A DNA stretch of 64,000 nt from Cryptomeria japonica (lineage: Eukaryota; Streptophyta; Pinopsida; Cupressales; Cupressaceae), in the NCBI RefSeq assembly GCF_030272615.1, contig NC_081407.1, forward strand, positions 376,009,018 through 376,073,017, read 5' to 3'. Positions 1-13,319 of the stretch are shown in pieces (the first letter of the stretch is position 1; each line of letters opens with the position of its first letter). The position numbers and the translations under genes were made by a program. Under the pieces are notes generated by a model, which saw only the letters and a program-made list of their open reading frames with translations, did no database searches and had not been told where the DNA came from.

Positions 1-294
1 TTTTTATTTTTTTCTTGAGAGATATGAGCGGTCTGCTACTTTTCGGTGGTCTGGTGAAGCGAGTATGCTGGTTGGATGCAACTGGGCTAACTAGTGGTGC
101 GTGTGTGCTAGCGACCTCAACTACGAACCCTTCCCAAGGTGTTGGTGTGGAACTGGAGGAGGCCTCCCTCCTCCATCTGGTTTGCGTTATCTCTCCCTTC
201 TTTACTCTGCATTTATGGTTTTTCTACTTCCGTAAGTGCATAATTGCCTTTGCCCTTGCCGCCCCCTCTTGGGTGTACGTCAGCTCCACCTTTA

Positions 295-1920
295 ATGGAG
301 GCAAAGACTGATGGAGGTCCTCAATCCCAACCCTTGCCACCCTCTTCCCAACCTCCTCTGCAGCTGAAGTCATTCTGTGAGGCCATAGGTGGAGGCTCGA
401 GCTATGTCGCGAAAGACACTAGGTTCGTGGTTGTTGCAAATAGCAATGGAGCGGATCCACAAGGTAAGGACCCTAGCTTCGGCCTCAATCCCTTCACCAT
501 TTCCCTGAATGAAGCCATGGCGAATGAAATTACCTTGGAGAAAAATAGGTTAAAGGATTCTACCATTTTCTTTGCCTGTGTGGATATAGATAGATACCCT
601 CCGCGAAAATTCATGGATGACTAGTTTTATAATTATTGGAACCTAAAATTAGGGCTTCGTTTTTCTTTCTGTAGACAAATTCAAAAGGGACTATTCATCA
701 TATTTTTTAATTCTCATGAAATGCAATCAAAGGTTCTAAATAAATTATACTAGAATGTGGGGAAAACAGCTTTTCGTGCCCTAAGTTGGTCCCTTGAAGC
801 TAATCCTGAAGAAATCTTGGCTCTTTCGAGCCCTCGATGGGTAGTTCTGAAGAATATCCCGCCCTTTTTATGGAAATTCAACCCCCAAATCGTTGAACCC
901 CTCGGTAAATTCATTCACATGGATGAAAGCCCATGCCTTGTTCCCCATTTGGATGCCAGAGTGCTCATCTCCATTCTTCCTGGGATTAATTTGCCCAATT
1001 CCCTTCAGCTTAAAATTATAGAGGATGCTTTCTCTTGCCCGCTGGAATTCCTAGGAGGTTTGAATGCATGTTTCTTTTGTAAATGTGAGGGTCATGTGAG
1101 GAAAAATTGCCCCATTTTGAGGAAAAATGCCTCAGTCGTGGATGCTACTAAACCGAATTCCACCTCCAATAGCCACTCCGTCCTGTCCGCTCAGCCCGCG
1201 ATGGAGTCCGCTTCTTCCTCCCACCCTGAGCCTCTCACTCCCGCCTTGAACCCCCTGCCCCCTCCCTCTGTCATGGCTCCACCTCTCCAACCTTTGGATG
1301 CCGCCTCCCCTACCTTATCGGATGATGGCTACCAGGTCGTGATGAATTCTAGAAAGCGTAGAAGGAAGAATGTGCAACAATTAGTCCTAAATAAGGGAGG
1401 AGCTTCCTCTAAGCCTCCCCAGCTCAACTTGCCGCACACCCCCTCTAAGGTTAAAAGCATCATCAATAGTTTTGAATCCCCCCGAGGATGCTCTGGTGGT
1501 ATCGTTATTGGGGTTGGCTTTGCTAACGTCTCTGAGAAAATCAAAGTCACCCTTGGTAATGATAGTGTTAGTGGCTCCAATAAGGACTTGTTTGCATGTT
1601 CTACCATGGCTCAGGCCATCAATGTTGGCACTAGTGTTGCTAGGAACTTAGTTTTTTGTTCCTTTAGCATGCTCCCCCGATAAGAGCCTTGTTCAGAGGC
1701 AATTCCCTCACCTACAGAACTAGAAGAGCCTGTCCCACAAAATACCTATCTAGAGGAGGATATGCATGGAGATGACCTTGAAATATAGATAGATGGCACC
1801 TCAAAGCCTACTAGAAGGGGAAGGCCCATGGGGTCTAAAATTAAAGTTACCTCTGCTAAAAAAAAGGACAAGGGCTCCCCTGTCTGTGATAGAAGCCTCC
1901 TTGCTGCTGAAGGTCCATAA
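295..1920 (+). pseudogene. LINE A ORF1: DUF4283-like / CCHC / AT-hook RNA-binding protein
   Basis: This is the nucleic-acid-binding ORF1 protein of a plant LINE, expected to coat the element RNA. From ATG 295 a proline-rich leader is followed by a DUF4283-like domain (roughly 560-950). A CCHC knuckle with CX2CX4HX4C spacing (CFFCKCEGHVRKNC) lies near 1069-1110, then a Pro/Ser-rich linker, then an AT-hook-like RRGRP near 1813. The frame from 295 to the TAA at 1918 has no frameshift. It is interrupted by TAG 622, TAG 751, TAA 1681 and TAG 1786. The two in the DUF4283 region stand where Trp would be expected by analogy with the family. ORF2 starts 18 nt downstream. The family call is firm and the exact N-terminus less so. 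Confidence 0.82.
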
Positions 1921-1938
1921 TTACCCCATCTGTTTACC

Positions 1939-4900
1939 ATGAAATTCATCTCATGGAATGTGACAGGTCTAGAGGCTCCATACAGAAAGAGGATTGTTAA
2001 ATGTTTTCTGGATTCCCATAAAGATCTGGACTTCTTGATGCTCTAGGAACTAAAATCTGTTAATTTTACATTGGAAACCAATCTAAATGTCATTTGGAAA
2101 GACTCTATTAAGTTTTGCTCCAGCCATCTCAAGGGTAGGGGAGGAGTTGGTTTTCTTGTTAGCCCTAGATGGGCGAATTCCATCATCGCTAATCGTTGCT
2201 CCCCTTGTAACAGGACTGTTTGGGCCTCGGTAGTATTAACAATACCCTCCTTGGAATCTGTAACATCTATGTGTCTAATAACTATAACAAAAGAATTGCC
2301 CTCTGGGATTGGATTGCCTCCCTCCCCAACATACCCTGGATCGTAGGGGGTGACTTCAACATGGTAGAACATAGTGAGGACAAAATGGGAGGCACAACCT
2401 TCTATTGGAAGGGTTTTGAGAAAGCCCATTGGGATAGAATGAAATAGGTCTCAAACCTATTTGACCCACTACTTGGAAAGAAGGATGATTCCAAGGGACT
2501 ATGGAACACATGGTGCAATTCCCAACTAGGTCCCAACAGAATCTACTGCAGGCTCAACCACCTTTATGCCAATAAGGACCTCATCTCATTTGCCCCTAAT
2601 GCTTATAATAACCCTATCATGGTCTGCCCCTTCACTCTTTCTGATCATCACCCCATCTCTACCCATATCAGATTCGCTGCCCACCCCCCCTCCTGCCAAT
2701 AGGTTAGGGCCTAAGAAGTTCATACTCAATACTTGCCTCCTCTAAGATATGAATGTGCTCTCTGCCATCAACATTATTAGACTGATCAATAAATATAACA
2801 AGGATCTCACCTCACACATTGACAGATGGAACTTTAATATTAACTCCTGGCAAAAACTCCTGCAAACGATTGGTCATAAAAGGGCCAAAGACTATAGATA
2901 TGAGGAAAGCATCCTCAGCAACAACCTCTCCCGGGTGGAGAATGATACCCAGTCAGATCCCTCCAACCCTAAACTGACCACTAATGTGGCTAGTGCTTGG
3001 GATGCACTAAGACGAGACCAGCAAACCAAGATCAAGGGGGCCATGATCAGGGCCCACACCCACTAGCTACAATTTGGTGACAACGGCTCCAAGTTTTTCT
3101 TTAACCTCCTTAGGAAAAAACATAGACGGGAAACAATTGATAGAATCATCATTAATAATGATGAGATCTCTGACCTGGATAAGATTAAAGAGGCCTTTTC
3201 TCTCTTCTATCAAAAGCTATTCACCTCTGAGGAGTCTGAGGCAGATAAGACTCTTAGAATCAAATTTCAAGCCATCATCCCCAGAAGGATCTCTGAGGAA
3301 GATGCCTGCCTCCTGAAGCGACATTTCTTCCTCAATGAAATCCAATGTGCCATTAACTCCCTCCATAACGATAAAGCTCTGGGGCTTGACGAGCTCCCTA
3401 TTGAATTCTACAAAGCTAATAGTGATTGGATCTGCTCTGACCTACTGGACATGTACAATGAGGCTGTCCTAAAAGCCTCTCTTGGAGGTTCTATCAACAG
3501 GGGCACTATCAAGCTCATACCCAAGGATGGGGATAAGGCCCTCATTAAAAATTGGAGGCCCATCACTCTTTTCAATGTATCCTATAAAATCTTGGCCAAA
3601 ATGCTTGCTATGAGGCTAGAAAAAATCCTTCCTAGGTTCATATGCTCTACACAGACCGGTTTCATTAAAGGTCATTATATTTTGGAAAACCTTATCACTA
3701 GTTGGGAAACTATGGATTGGGCTAAGGTCTCTGGGTAAGATGCTACTATGTTTCTCCTAGACTTCGAAAAAGCCTATGATAGGGTGGAATGGGGGTTTAT
3801 CCTCCTAATGCTTGAATCCTTTGGCTTTCCTAGGGAATTTTGCTCCTATGTTAGAGTCCTTCTATAGGATGCTTCCGCACAGATTGATGTTAATGGCTCC
3901 CTCTCATTTCCTATTTTTCTCTCCCGCTCCATTCGCCAGGGGTGCCCTCTGGCCCCTGCCCTATTTGTCATTGCCTCTAATGCAATATACTATCTCCTTA
4001 GAGATACCTACCTCTCCCCCAAAGTAAACGGAGTTAGTCTCTCTAATAACAATGAACTTATCAACATCCAATTTACTGATGACACAACCCTCTTTGTGGA
4101 ACTTACCAAAGCTAATATAGGGCACCTTAATCACAAACTTCACCTATTTGGCTCTATTTCGGGAGCCCGGGTCTTTAAGGCCAAGTCAACATTCCTTAGT
4201 TGGAAGGAGCATCCCCCGAACTGGTTTGAGAACTTTGAATACCAATGGGGTGGCCCATCCAAGCTTGTTAAATACCTTGGTTCTCCTTTCTCTGTATCTC
4301 CCTCCCTAAAGGATATGTGGCTCTGGGTTAAAGAGAAAATTGAAAAGAAACTGAACAAATGGAACAATAGATTCCTCTCCCTAGCTGGTAGAATTCAAGT
4401 TTGCCAAAAAATCCTCTCATCTTACAATATTTACTATTCCTCTACTTGGATATTTAGCAATTACCAGATCCTCGATATTTAGAAGGCTATTAGATGGTTT
4501 CTCTGGTTGGAAGGTAAAGGCAATAAGAAATTACATGTTGTTAATTAGAATTGGTGTCACATGGAGAAAACTCTTGGTGGCCTTGGGTTAAAAGATCTTA
4601 GGACCCAAGGTATTGCTCTCGCAGCTAAATGGATCTTTCATGCCTTGGAAGGGCAGGAGCCCTAGAAATTTCTAATCAGAAGCAACATTAAGAGGGTCAT
4701 TCCGAAGAAGGCCAAAACTTGGAAAGGGTTACCTTTTGTCGATCTCGTGGCCGGTAAGTTCCCTATCTCTGTTCAAGGCTCTTGTGTGTTTAGGTCTATT
4801 TGGAAGGCCTGGGAACATGTTAGAGGATTCTTAGGAAACACTAGTGCCAGTAGTGGTGACCTTATCCATGGTGAGAGGTCTATTTGGTGGAACCTTTATC

Positions 4901-5976
4901 ATGCGAGCAAGCCTCTGGCTCTCACACAGGGGTGTTCAACTAGGGCCTGGGCCAGCAAAGGCATTAAGCTTTTCAATGATCTGCTAGAGCATGGGAATAT
5001 TCCGTCATGGGAAGAACTCAGCTTGAAATTCAACCTCCCTCCCTCTCAAAAAAGAACCTATCACTTGATTAAGCGGGCCTATGCGGATCTTGGATTACCT
5101 AAGGAGTGTTGTGTGGACTCACATAGTTTCCTTTCGATTAAATGGATTGATGATAATCCTTTATCTAAAATTAAGGCACAAAATATATATGCTAAGCTGA
5201 ACTCTGATTCCTTTATTATCATTCATGCTAATATGTTATGGTACTTTGACCTCTTTGATCTACAGTGGTAGAAAATCTTTAGCAGGCTTTGGAAAAGTCC
5301 GATTGAGCCCAAACTCAAGTGCTTTAAATGGTTGTTGCTGCTGAATAAGCTCCCTTTAAAAAGGAACTGTGATTATTCTGATCTTTGTTCTATTTGTAAA
5401 CTCCCTGATACTAGAAGGCATATCTTCTTTGACTATTCCATTGCTAGGGAGATCTGGTTTATATTTGGTTTTTCTATCCCTGACCTTACAAACACAATGG
5501 AAGTTATCTCTGGTTATATTCATGGCTTAAAAAAAATGCTAATCTCTTTTGGTTTATTTTATCTGCTAATATCCTCTAGTATATATGGAAGGTTAGGAAT
5601 ACTGATAGATTTGAAGCTCAAACCAGGGCCCTTCCTGTTTCTTTCCGAAGACTCACTTTTTTTAAAATTGCGACATAGGTTACTCTTACCATGAACATTG
5701 AAAGGAATAAGCTGCTGAGATTCTTGATAGACGGCCATGCTACCATGTTCGTGTATGAAATGAAAGATGGGTACGAATGGAGACGCAACATGGACAACCT
5801 CTCATCTTTCAAAGATGCTCAAGAGGCTAAACAATGAAGTTAGAAATAACAGGAAGCCCTCCTACGACCAGGTGGCAATGCTATCTCACACCCTGAGCCA
5901 TAAGAACATTTTCTGGATGGAAGGACCGCAGGGGTGGACAACATGGGTGGAGGCCATTAATGGCATTTTGTCCTAG
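1939..5976 (+). pseudogene. LINE A ORF2: AP endonuclease - reverse transcriptase - zf-RVT (decayed)
   Basis: This is the retrotransposition enzyme: the endonuclease nicks target DNA and the RT copies element RNA from the nick. The ATG at 1939 opens onto the endonuclease motif SWNVTGL. The catalytic Glu region follows (stop at 2044, then ELK), then GGDFN (about 2347-2361) and SDHHP (about 2640). RT blocks are LIPKDGDKALIKNWRPITLF, FLLDFEKAYDRV, RQGCPLAPALF and the catalytic FTDDT near 4073-4090, where the family has an FADD/YADD-type box. A zf-RVT Cys/His domain lies near 5320-5460. Stops are TAG at 2044, 2445, 3064, 3865, 4480, 4546, 4663, 5269, 5577 and 5676, and TAA at 2743 and 3736. Frameshifts lie near 2230, in a C-run near 2690, in an A-run near 5528 and near 5830. 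No RNase H is seen. Confidence 0.88.
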
Positions 5977-6165
5977 ATGGCAGCCTTTCTCTCTTATATT
6001 ATCCCTATTGTATACTTTTGGACCTTTTATCTCTTTTTGGGTTATACACTATGGAGCAATCTCAGACTCTCATCCTAGTATAGCTTCTGTTTCTACTATC
6101 ATGTGGCGAAGACAGCTATCTTTTTTATGTACATTTCTCCCTTGGTTTTTAATATAAAGAAAAGG

Positions 6166-7394
6166 AATCTTAGTAGCTTTTTTAAAACACATTATAGATT
6201 TTATTAATTTTATTTAATAAAAAAGTTTATTTATTGATAGAGTTTTAATATCTTTTGTATGCCTTCAACATTTATGTAACGAGTAACACATAAAAAATAT
6301 ATCCAATAAATTTAAAAAGAATCTTAATAATTTTTTAAAAATATTTAATATATTATATTAGTTTTTATTGAAAAATTTAATTATTGTATAAATCAATAGT
6401 ATTTAATGTATGGATCAACAATTCAATCAACTATATAATGATAAATTTTATATATCCTCTATTTTTCTTCAGCATTTATGCAAAGATTAATATACAAATC
6501 ACATGTTCTAGCATTGAAATTAGTATAACAACATTTATACAATGATTAATGTATAAATTACAATTATCTCTGATCATTACCATAGTCACATAATTGACCA
6601 CGGATGGATTTATGAGGGAAAAATGGCCTCTCAATTTAATAAATTTATTTTAAAATTAATTATTCATTGAGTTCCTTTTATTAGTCACTATGAACCATCC
6701 AAAACCTTATTCTTATCTATCTATACTATCAAAGAGTATTACGATTTCTAAAATAGGATCACAAAAATTTAAAAGAAAACACATGTTTCTATTTTGTAAA
6801 TCATATAAATGAACTTATAAGGTATACATAAATATGGATTGCATCATGAAAGAATGCAAATGTGAATCATATATCTGATTTCTTTATATATATTTCTCAA
6901 CCATTCACAATGACTTCATTATATCTAAAATCTAATCATCTATTGGTTAGAACATGAATTTAATAAATATTAAAAAACTTAATTATTATCAACAATCCAT
7001 ATATATAATCTTAAATATTATTATCATTGGTATGATTCTAGAAATAGAGACACACCTTAAAAATATAATTGATGTAGTTAATTGATAATAAAAAGAACAA
7101 TTAATAACAAACTAATTCCTAATGACCCTAGAAAACACTTTAAAAATAAGTACATGTAACTCCCAATATACCAAAGGCTTATCAAAAGATATCAATTTAT
7201 AACCTAAAATCCACATTTGAACATGAGATTAATTATTAAAATGATCTTATTAAGTATTCTAAGTCAATATATGTAACAAATTTAAATGCATGGTAATGTA
7301 TTTAAAAATTATAAAATAGTTATGATCCTAATATGATATATTCCTAATTTTAATAAGGATAAGCTCTTGTGGAATGCTTAACTCTAACAAAAAT
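6166..7394. other. AT-rich stretch, no gene seen
   Basis: I see no coding frame of any length, no RNA gene and no clear repeat boundary. The sequence is strongly AT-rich between two LINE-derived segments. Confidence 0.6.
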
Positions 7395-8650
7395 GTTTTT
7401 TTTATATTAAAATCGAGAAAGAACAAAGTTTACAAGAGATCATAGAGGGGAGGCATGTCTCGGCCCCTCAACATCCTATTACAACAAGGTATACTAGTAG
7501 TAAGAAAATAGATATAGACTATATAACCAAAAGCAACTCAGCAAAAAACTGCCCAGCTGATGGGGCATCAGCAGATTTAGAACCATGATGATCAATGAGG
7601 TATAGCCCCAGCCACCCCAGGGGAGCAAAAAGGATCGAGGAAATATCAAAACGGGCAGCATGGTCATGACAGTATCGCAGCACAAAGGAAATAGGGGGGA
7701 AGTAGGCACCATTGTAGGATGTCATTTAGGTTCTCAACCCATGCGGTCCAACCTAAGGGGCCCTCCATCCAAACGATATTTGTTCTATCTTGTATCTGAG
7801 TCAACATAGCAACCTAGGATGGTGCCATGCCATTGTCTCTGATTTCCTTCTACAGTTTGCTTAGTGCATTGTCAAAAGCGACGAGGCTCCTTGTGCATCT
7901 CATCCACACATATCCGCCACGCATCTCGTGCACAAGCATGGTGGTAGCTCCATCTTGAAGGAGTCTGCACAACTTGTCCCTCTCAAAATCCAAAAATATA
8001 GAGACCTACATAGCAACATTATAGAGTGTGAGCCTTTTAAAAGCCTCAGTAAGGATCCTAGGTCAATCCTAAAATTTGTCTTCATTTTTACTCTTCCATA
8101 AATGCCATAAAATGCAAGTAGAGAAAATAGATCAGAGAAGATTAGTATCATTTTTTAATCCATGAATATGTCCAGTAACAATTTCCAGAATATTAACATC
8201 AAGAGGTACCACAAAACAAAACATAAGCCATATTACTTTGGCAACAATACAGTCAAAAAATATGTGTTTAGCAGTCTCAGGGTTATTGCAGATAGTGTAG
8301 TTCTTAGAGAGGGAGGAAGCTTTGTTAATAGGAAGTCTATCAATAAGGAGAAGCCATTTGAAGTATTTAATCTCTGGTTCAATAGGGGACCTCCAGAATC
8401 AGGTGAGAGAGGCATGCCAGTGAGAGTTATCAAGGTTGGAGTACCAAAGCTTGTTGATGTGGTCAAGGATGGAGTGGTCAATGGAGATAGTAGATTATAC
8501 ATCCTGGGCTTTAATTTTATGAAGACAGGTGCCACTCAGCCACTTGTAGGAAAGATGCCTATCAGAATCAAGGTAGCTATCTTTGGGGAGGTTGAATATG
8601 GAGCAGGCCCATTGTAAGAGCTTATAAGTCCTCTTTTCGGATTGGGGGAG
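7395..8650 (-). mobile_element. 5'-truncated LINE A-family copy (zf-RVT and 3' end)
   Basis: Read on the - strand from 8650, the translation follows the end of LINE A ORF2. It shows RKTYKLL-like and KIKAQ blocks, then FWRSPIEPEIKYFKWLLLID, then the zf-RVT motif with HIFFDC. Near 7770 comes VWMEGP, matching FWMEGP in LINE A at 5920. The copy ends at 7395 in a TTTTAATATAAAA tail like that of LINE A. It starts abruptly inside ORF2, as expected of incomplete target-primed reverse transcription. In-frame TAG stops are common here too. Open frames on the + strand over this segment (for example 8162-8617) are shadows. Confidence 0.82.
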
Positions 8651-8890
8651 ATAAAATATTAGTTTAAATTAGTGCCTCTTAATTAGAATGAAAGGGTATG
8701 TCCCTACATATCTAAGCCTATAAATAAGAAAGAGAAGCCTCTTCCATATCATCATATCATCAAATACCAAATTTATGCTTTATTAATATCTAGAGTTATT
8801 GGAGGTCACCGTCTTAAAGTGGTAGACATCTTCTTAACAAATTTTTACAATTATTTATAAGAAATATCATAACAAATGGTATCAAAGATC
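8651..8890 (+). mobile_element. Possible LTR 3' portion with primer-binding site (fragment)
   Basis: A TATA-like CCTATAAATAAG lies near 8708. The segment ends ...CATAACA at 8874. Two bases later comes TGGTATCAAAGA (8877-8888), two mismatches or fewer from the initiator-Met primer-binding site TGGTATCAGAGC also seen at 51754 and, inverted, at 57929. This arrangement suggests the 5' LTR of a Copia-type element. No coding domain is recognisable downstream and the LTR start is not clear. Confidence 0.35.
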
Positions 8891-11800
8891 CAATTTGGGC
8901 CACATTTTTTTTTACTAATGTAACTTAAAAACTGTTTTGAATTTTGATCTAATTTTTGTTTGGTTTTAAGGTATTAATTTTATAAAATCACAAAAAATTA
9001 GACTTTGAAGCTAATTTTCCAACAATTATTGAAATTTTATATTTTTCAATAATTTTCTCTATAAGTTGCAATTTGTGAATTTAAAAAAAATTACATTTCT
9101 GGAAATATTATAAAAAATCTAGGATTAGCTATTAGTCTTTTACTCTTACTGATATGTATATAAATGAGATCCTAGGCCTAGGGATGTAATCTAAGATTTC
9201 AAATCTCCATAGCATAGAATTGGAACATGAATAGGTTCAACTATGTTCCTAATAGGAGATTTGAACACTTGGATTTTATTCCTCTATTGCAACAGATTTG
9301 TGATTGTAAAGTCTATATAAATGAACTAGGTTAAATGGTACAAAAATGATAAATTTTAGCATAAACTATAAATTAAAGAACAAAAAATCAAAAGAGTAAA
9401 TTAGATCTAGAAATAAGATAGAGATAAGAACCTATAGCTAAAATATGGAGTTGAGATTTTCAAATGCGAGTGTTGGGTACCCTAGTCTTGAGGGTGTCCA
9501 AACTATTAGAAAGGGGTGGAAATGCAATCAGGATTTCATGTAGACCTATCTTCTAGAAATCCAACCAAAAGGTGTCTAATATAGGTGTTGGGCACCTTGG
9601 TCTAGGTGTTTATGCTTATTTTAAATTTATAACTAAGGGTCACTATTCACTCAACTCATTTGTAATCTCATGTTTTGTGAAATCTAATCCTACGCATGAA
9701 AACAAGGAAAAATGGTTGTGTTGTATAGAGGGTTTCCTAAGTAAAACCCTATTTACTAGAAAACAAGATACATACATCAATTCAGAGAGATGAGGATGTA
9801 ATTTGATAATAGATTTTTGGAATATGTAGCTATAATGTAACATTCCTAGTCATTATTATGATGTTTCTTAATTCACTTCCTAGCCTTGGTTGGGATATCA
9901 AACATTCTATATTGTTATTACTTCCTTTTGTTCCATACACATCAAACATTTCTAAAAATTGACTCCTATCCCTTCATCTATAAGCATCTCCAAAGTTTTA
10001 TTTTTAATTTAAAACTCTACTTATTTGGGCATTTAGACCTTCACATGCACTTTTCTCTTGTTATCCTTTAATCTCATTCCATGCATTCTTGTTATAAAAA
10101 TTCCAATGCTTTCTACATGGATTAGAAATGTAAACCTATTTAGAACTCCCACTACTTGGGCTATGTCTAGTCCATTTCAAACTCTTACATACTATAGCAT
10201 CATAAATTATACTCCCTTGACAATTTCATGCTATGTTTAGCACTAGTTTGGTGGTTGCACATCAATATATGAATGTGCCTGTCATAGGACCAAATTTTCA
10301 TTGCAGGTAACCCCAACTAGTGCCTATCCCTTTGTGCAACCAAAATGTATGGTGTTATATATTGGCATTCCTTCCTTTTGTTCCATACTCATCTACACAC
10401 CAAACATCTATAAAGCTTGATCCCTATGTCTTAGTCCATCAAACATCTCTAATGTTTGATTTTATTTCTAAAAATCTACTTATTTGGGCATGTCGACCTT
10501 CACATGCCCTTGTATCTTGGCAAGCTTTAATACCCTTTCATGCACCCATTAATTTGGGAATTTAGAGAACTTAATGGAAATTAAGAAGAAGAAAAAAAGG
10601 ACTGCATAGCGACATCTTGCGTCTTGTTTTAATAGTCCCTTGAGCCCTTGCATCCTTTAATTGTGCTAGGATCCCCACAATAATCCATCATTTATGAAGA
10701 AAAACACAAACTCCAAATACCAAAGCCTTGTGATATTTTTTACTTGTCCTTCTAGCATGCTCTTTTAGAAAGCCTCATGATTCAATCAGAGGAATTTTAT
10801 AATCACTAGGACAAATCAAGAAAAATATTAGTCAATCCAAATTTGAATGTACAATCACAAGAATTCCTAAAATGGATCTTGGACAGTGTAGACCCTTTTA
10901 AGGCCTTATAATTCTACGACATAAGGAAAATTTCATCAATTTATATCTTTCATCAAGTCATGAATAAACCCCAATCGTAGTTAGAGAACTCATGTGTTCA
11001 TCTATTAGATAAATGGAAAATAAAATCCTTGGGTTTGGACATTGAAAGATAAAAATGCTTGAGTTTCTAGAGGGTAGGTTCATAAATAGGTTGCATCTAT
11101 AGTTGAATATTAGAGGAATTTAGAAACATTTCATATATGAACTAGAATTTTGGGCACTGTCAACATACCTTTGTAAATAATTGAAATTGTTAGGAATTTG
11201 AATAAAAAACTAACTAAAATATTTGGTTCCAAACAATATTCCATAAAGGTATTATATGTGTTCTATGAATCTCATGCTTTTGCTATTTTGTACAATCTAC
11301 TTTCTCAAATAGATTCATTGGGTATTTTAAATTTAATTATTTTATATGAATATTTTGGCTAATGGTAAATACATATGAGTATTAGGATAAATTATTTTCG
11401 TGTCCACATGAAATAAATTAACCTTAACATGAATAATTTGACCTCACAAAACTTCAATTATGAAATATGTACATATATAAAGATTAGTGATATTACCGGA
11501 TAGCTTCCAGAAGATGAATTAGGTCTTTATCTTCATACAAAAAAATTACCATGGGACATTAATATACATATTGTCAAGCTTGATGTGACTACTATCAAAA
11601 TTATAAAGTCAAACTCTAACAAGAAGACCAAAACCTACAAAAGGAATAGAAAAAATAAAGAAACAAGTATGTACTTTTGAGTGATACAAGATTGCATGAC
11701 CTTAGAGATGCTCATGCATGAATTGGATAATTGTATGAAAAACCACCACAACTCAATATTGAAGTCATCAACTATATACAAACTAAAAATAAAATCACAC

Positions 11801-12145
11801 AGCCCACAAGACCATAAAAAACATGACACATAAGAAGGGCTGGTCACATATCAAACATAATGTTTCTTCTTTATTTTTTATTTCCAATTTCTACTGGGAA
11901 TTAAAAATTTATAAAATGGAACATGGATATGGAAACTAGGAGTGAACCGATCATCTTTATTAGCTATTGTGAATATCTAATATTTTATACTTTTTAACCC
12001 TAGAACTAATAAAGTCTTGTATTAGTGTGATGATAAGATTAATGAACACTACCAAATTTGGAGGTTTCCTCTCCTTCAACTTATTCTACCACTTCAAATA
12101 CTTCTTATCACAATGGCCTAATTAGATCTTAGATAATGATGATCT
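8891..12145. other. AT-rich stretch, no gene seen (contains a direct repeat)
   Basis: No coding region or RNA gene is supportable. The only structure noted is the diverged direct repeat at 9886-10560, described separately. Short frames here are not supported by any recognisable domain. Confidence 0.55.
9886..10560. repeat. Diverged direct repeat, about 465-bp spacing
   Basis: About 200 bp starting near 9895 recurs near 10365. Shared landmarks in the same order are CTTCCTTTTGTTCCATAC, then ACTTATTTGGGCAT, then GACCTTCACATGC. Spacing between matching landmarks is about 460-470 bp. The copies differ by many substitutions and small indels, so this is an old duplication or two units of an uncharacterised repeat. 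No coding potential was noticed. Confidence 0.6.
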
Positions 12146-12575
12146 TGTTGATGCATCTACACCATAACCTACTATTGGAGTAATTAGGACACTTTATCTA
12201 ATTATTTATTAATTGAGTCCTTTAATTACTTTTTCACTTAACCTAAAATTAAATGCCTTTTTGATCTAGAGTTATGCTTTTCTAGATTTAGTTTTCTTAG
12301 TGATACTTTAGTTTAGCTACAACTAAGTTTTATTTAGCTCCTCTTTTCTCTTCTTGAGTTCTCCTTATTTTAGAATTAGGTAATCTCTTGCTCTCTATAA
12401 AAGTAAGTCATTCATTAATTGTATCAAATCTGATTACAAGTTAATCTAATTATCAAATACCTCATTAGATTAATTCTCTCTCAAGGTTGTATAGCATCAA
12501 TCATTCTTTCTTCTCTTTTGTGTGATGTGTTTTTCTTTCCAAATGATTCTTGGCTCATGTGGTTGTATCATCAAG
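12146..12575 (+). mobile_element. LTR-like segment with TATA box (low confidence)
   Basis: The segment starts TGTTGATG (12146) and contains a plant TATA-type box, CTCTATAAAAGTAAG (about 12393-12407). Near 12560 comes GGTTGTATCATCAAG, which could be a decayed initiator-Met primer-binding site. No second LTR or coding domain is recognisable in the next 700 bp, so this may be a remnant 5' LTR or chance. Confidence 0.25.
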
Positions 12576-13319
12576 TTTCAAACCTTCTATATAATGTACT
12601 TTCAAATACATATTTTATGATATGATAAGAACACTAAAATTGAAGGATATTATGGTATAGGACTACTCTTCATTGATGAACATCATACTGGAAATATTAT
12701 TACTCTCTTGAAAGGAAGAGAATTTTCATTTTGTAAATGATCTTACTAAACTAAAAATGCAACTGGTTATTTATTTGATAAGTATAAGAATCACCTTATT
12801 TTGAAATGTATCTCTAAGGTAACTTGGTATCCACTACTCTAAGAACCTTTTATCTTTGGTGAAGATATATTCTATCTATCTTATCTTCTCACTTGCCATC
12901 ATAGAATGATGTGCAAGATGGATTTAGAGTAGAGATCATGCAAAGACCAAACCTTTTCTATGTGAAACAAATTATGATGTGCCCTATCCATGGAATTGAA
13001 TCAAATTATTTCATGCCAACTCTTAAAAGAACCTCTTCTTAGTATTGAATAATGTATCATAAATGGATGAATTCCCCTCAAAATTTTTTGTAACCTTAGA
13101 GGAATTAAATTGCAACAAAATTACAAGTACAACCAGTTCCATACAAACATGCTCATAGTTGGAATGATTCAATGGTTAAATTACAATGGTTAAGTGATTG
13201 AATATATCTCGGCTTATTCTATATATATTATTAAATATATATAAGCTAGTAGCAGTAAAGTGTGAATTGGAAGACATGACATAAATTAATTTCAAATTAT
13301 ATATATTGTTGTATAGTTA
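12576..13319. other. AT-rich stretch, no gene seen
   Basis: Short broken frames only (for example around 12640-12720). No recognisable domain or repeat boundary up to the start of the telomere-like satellite. Confidence 0.5.

Larger units (their letters stand above)
1..6165 (+). mobile_element. LINE A: near full-length L1-type non-LTR retrotransposon (decayed)
   Basis: Order seen: 5' leader (1-294), ORF1 (295-1920), 18-nt gap, ORF2 (1939-5976), and a 3' UTR ending near 6165 in a TTTAATATAAA-type tail. The 5' end may lie outside the window. The architecture is that of plant L1 LINEs: RNA-binding ORF1, then endonuclease plus reverse transcriptase. ORF2 shows no C-terminal RNase H, unlike LINE B at 34-42 kb. 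Both ORFs carry in-frame stops and ORF2 also a few frameshifts, so the copy is dead. The fragment at 7.4-8.65 kb on the other strand is a relative. Target-site duplications were not identified. Confidence 0.9.

Noticed and set aside
8162-8617. 151-codon + strand frame as a gene
   Set aside because: Antisense to the truncated LINE. The - strand translation aligns with LINE A ORF2.
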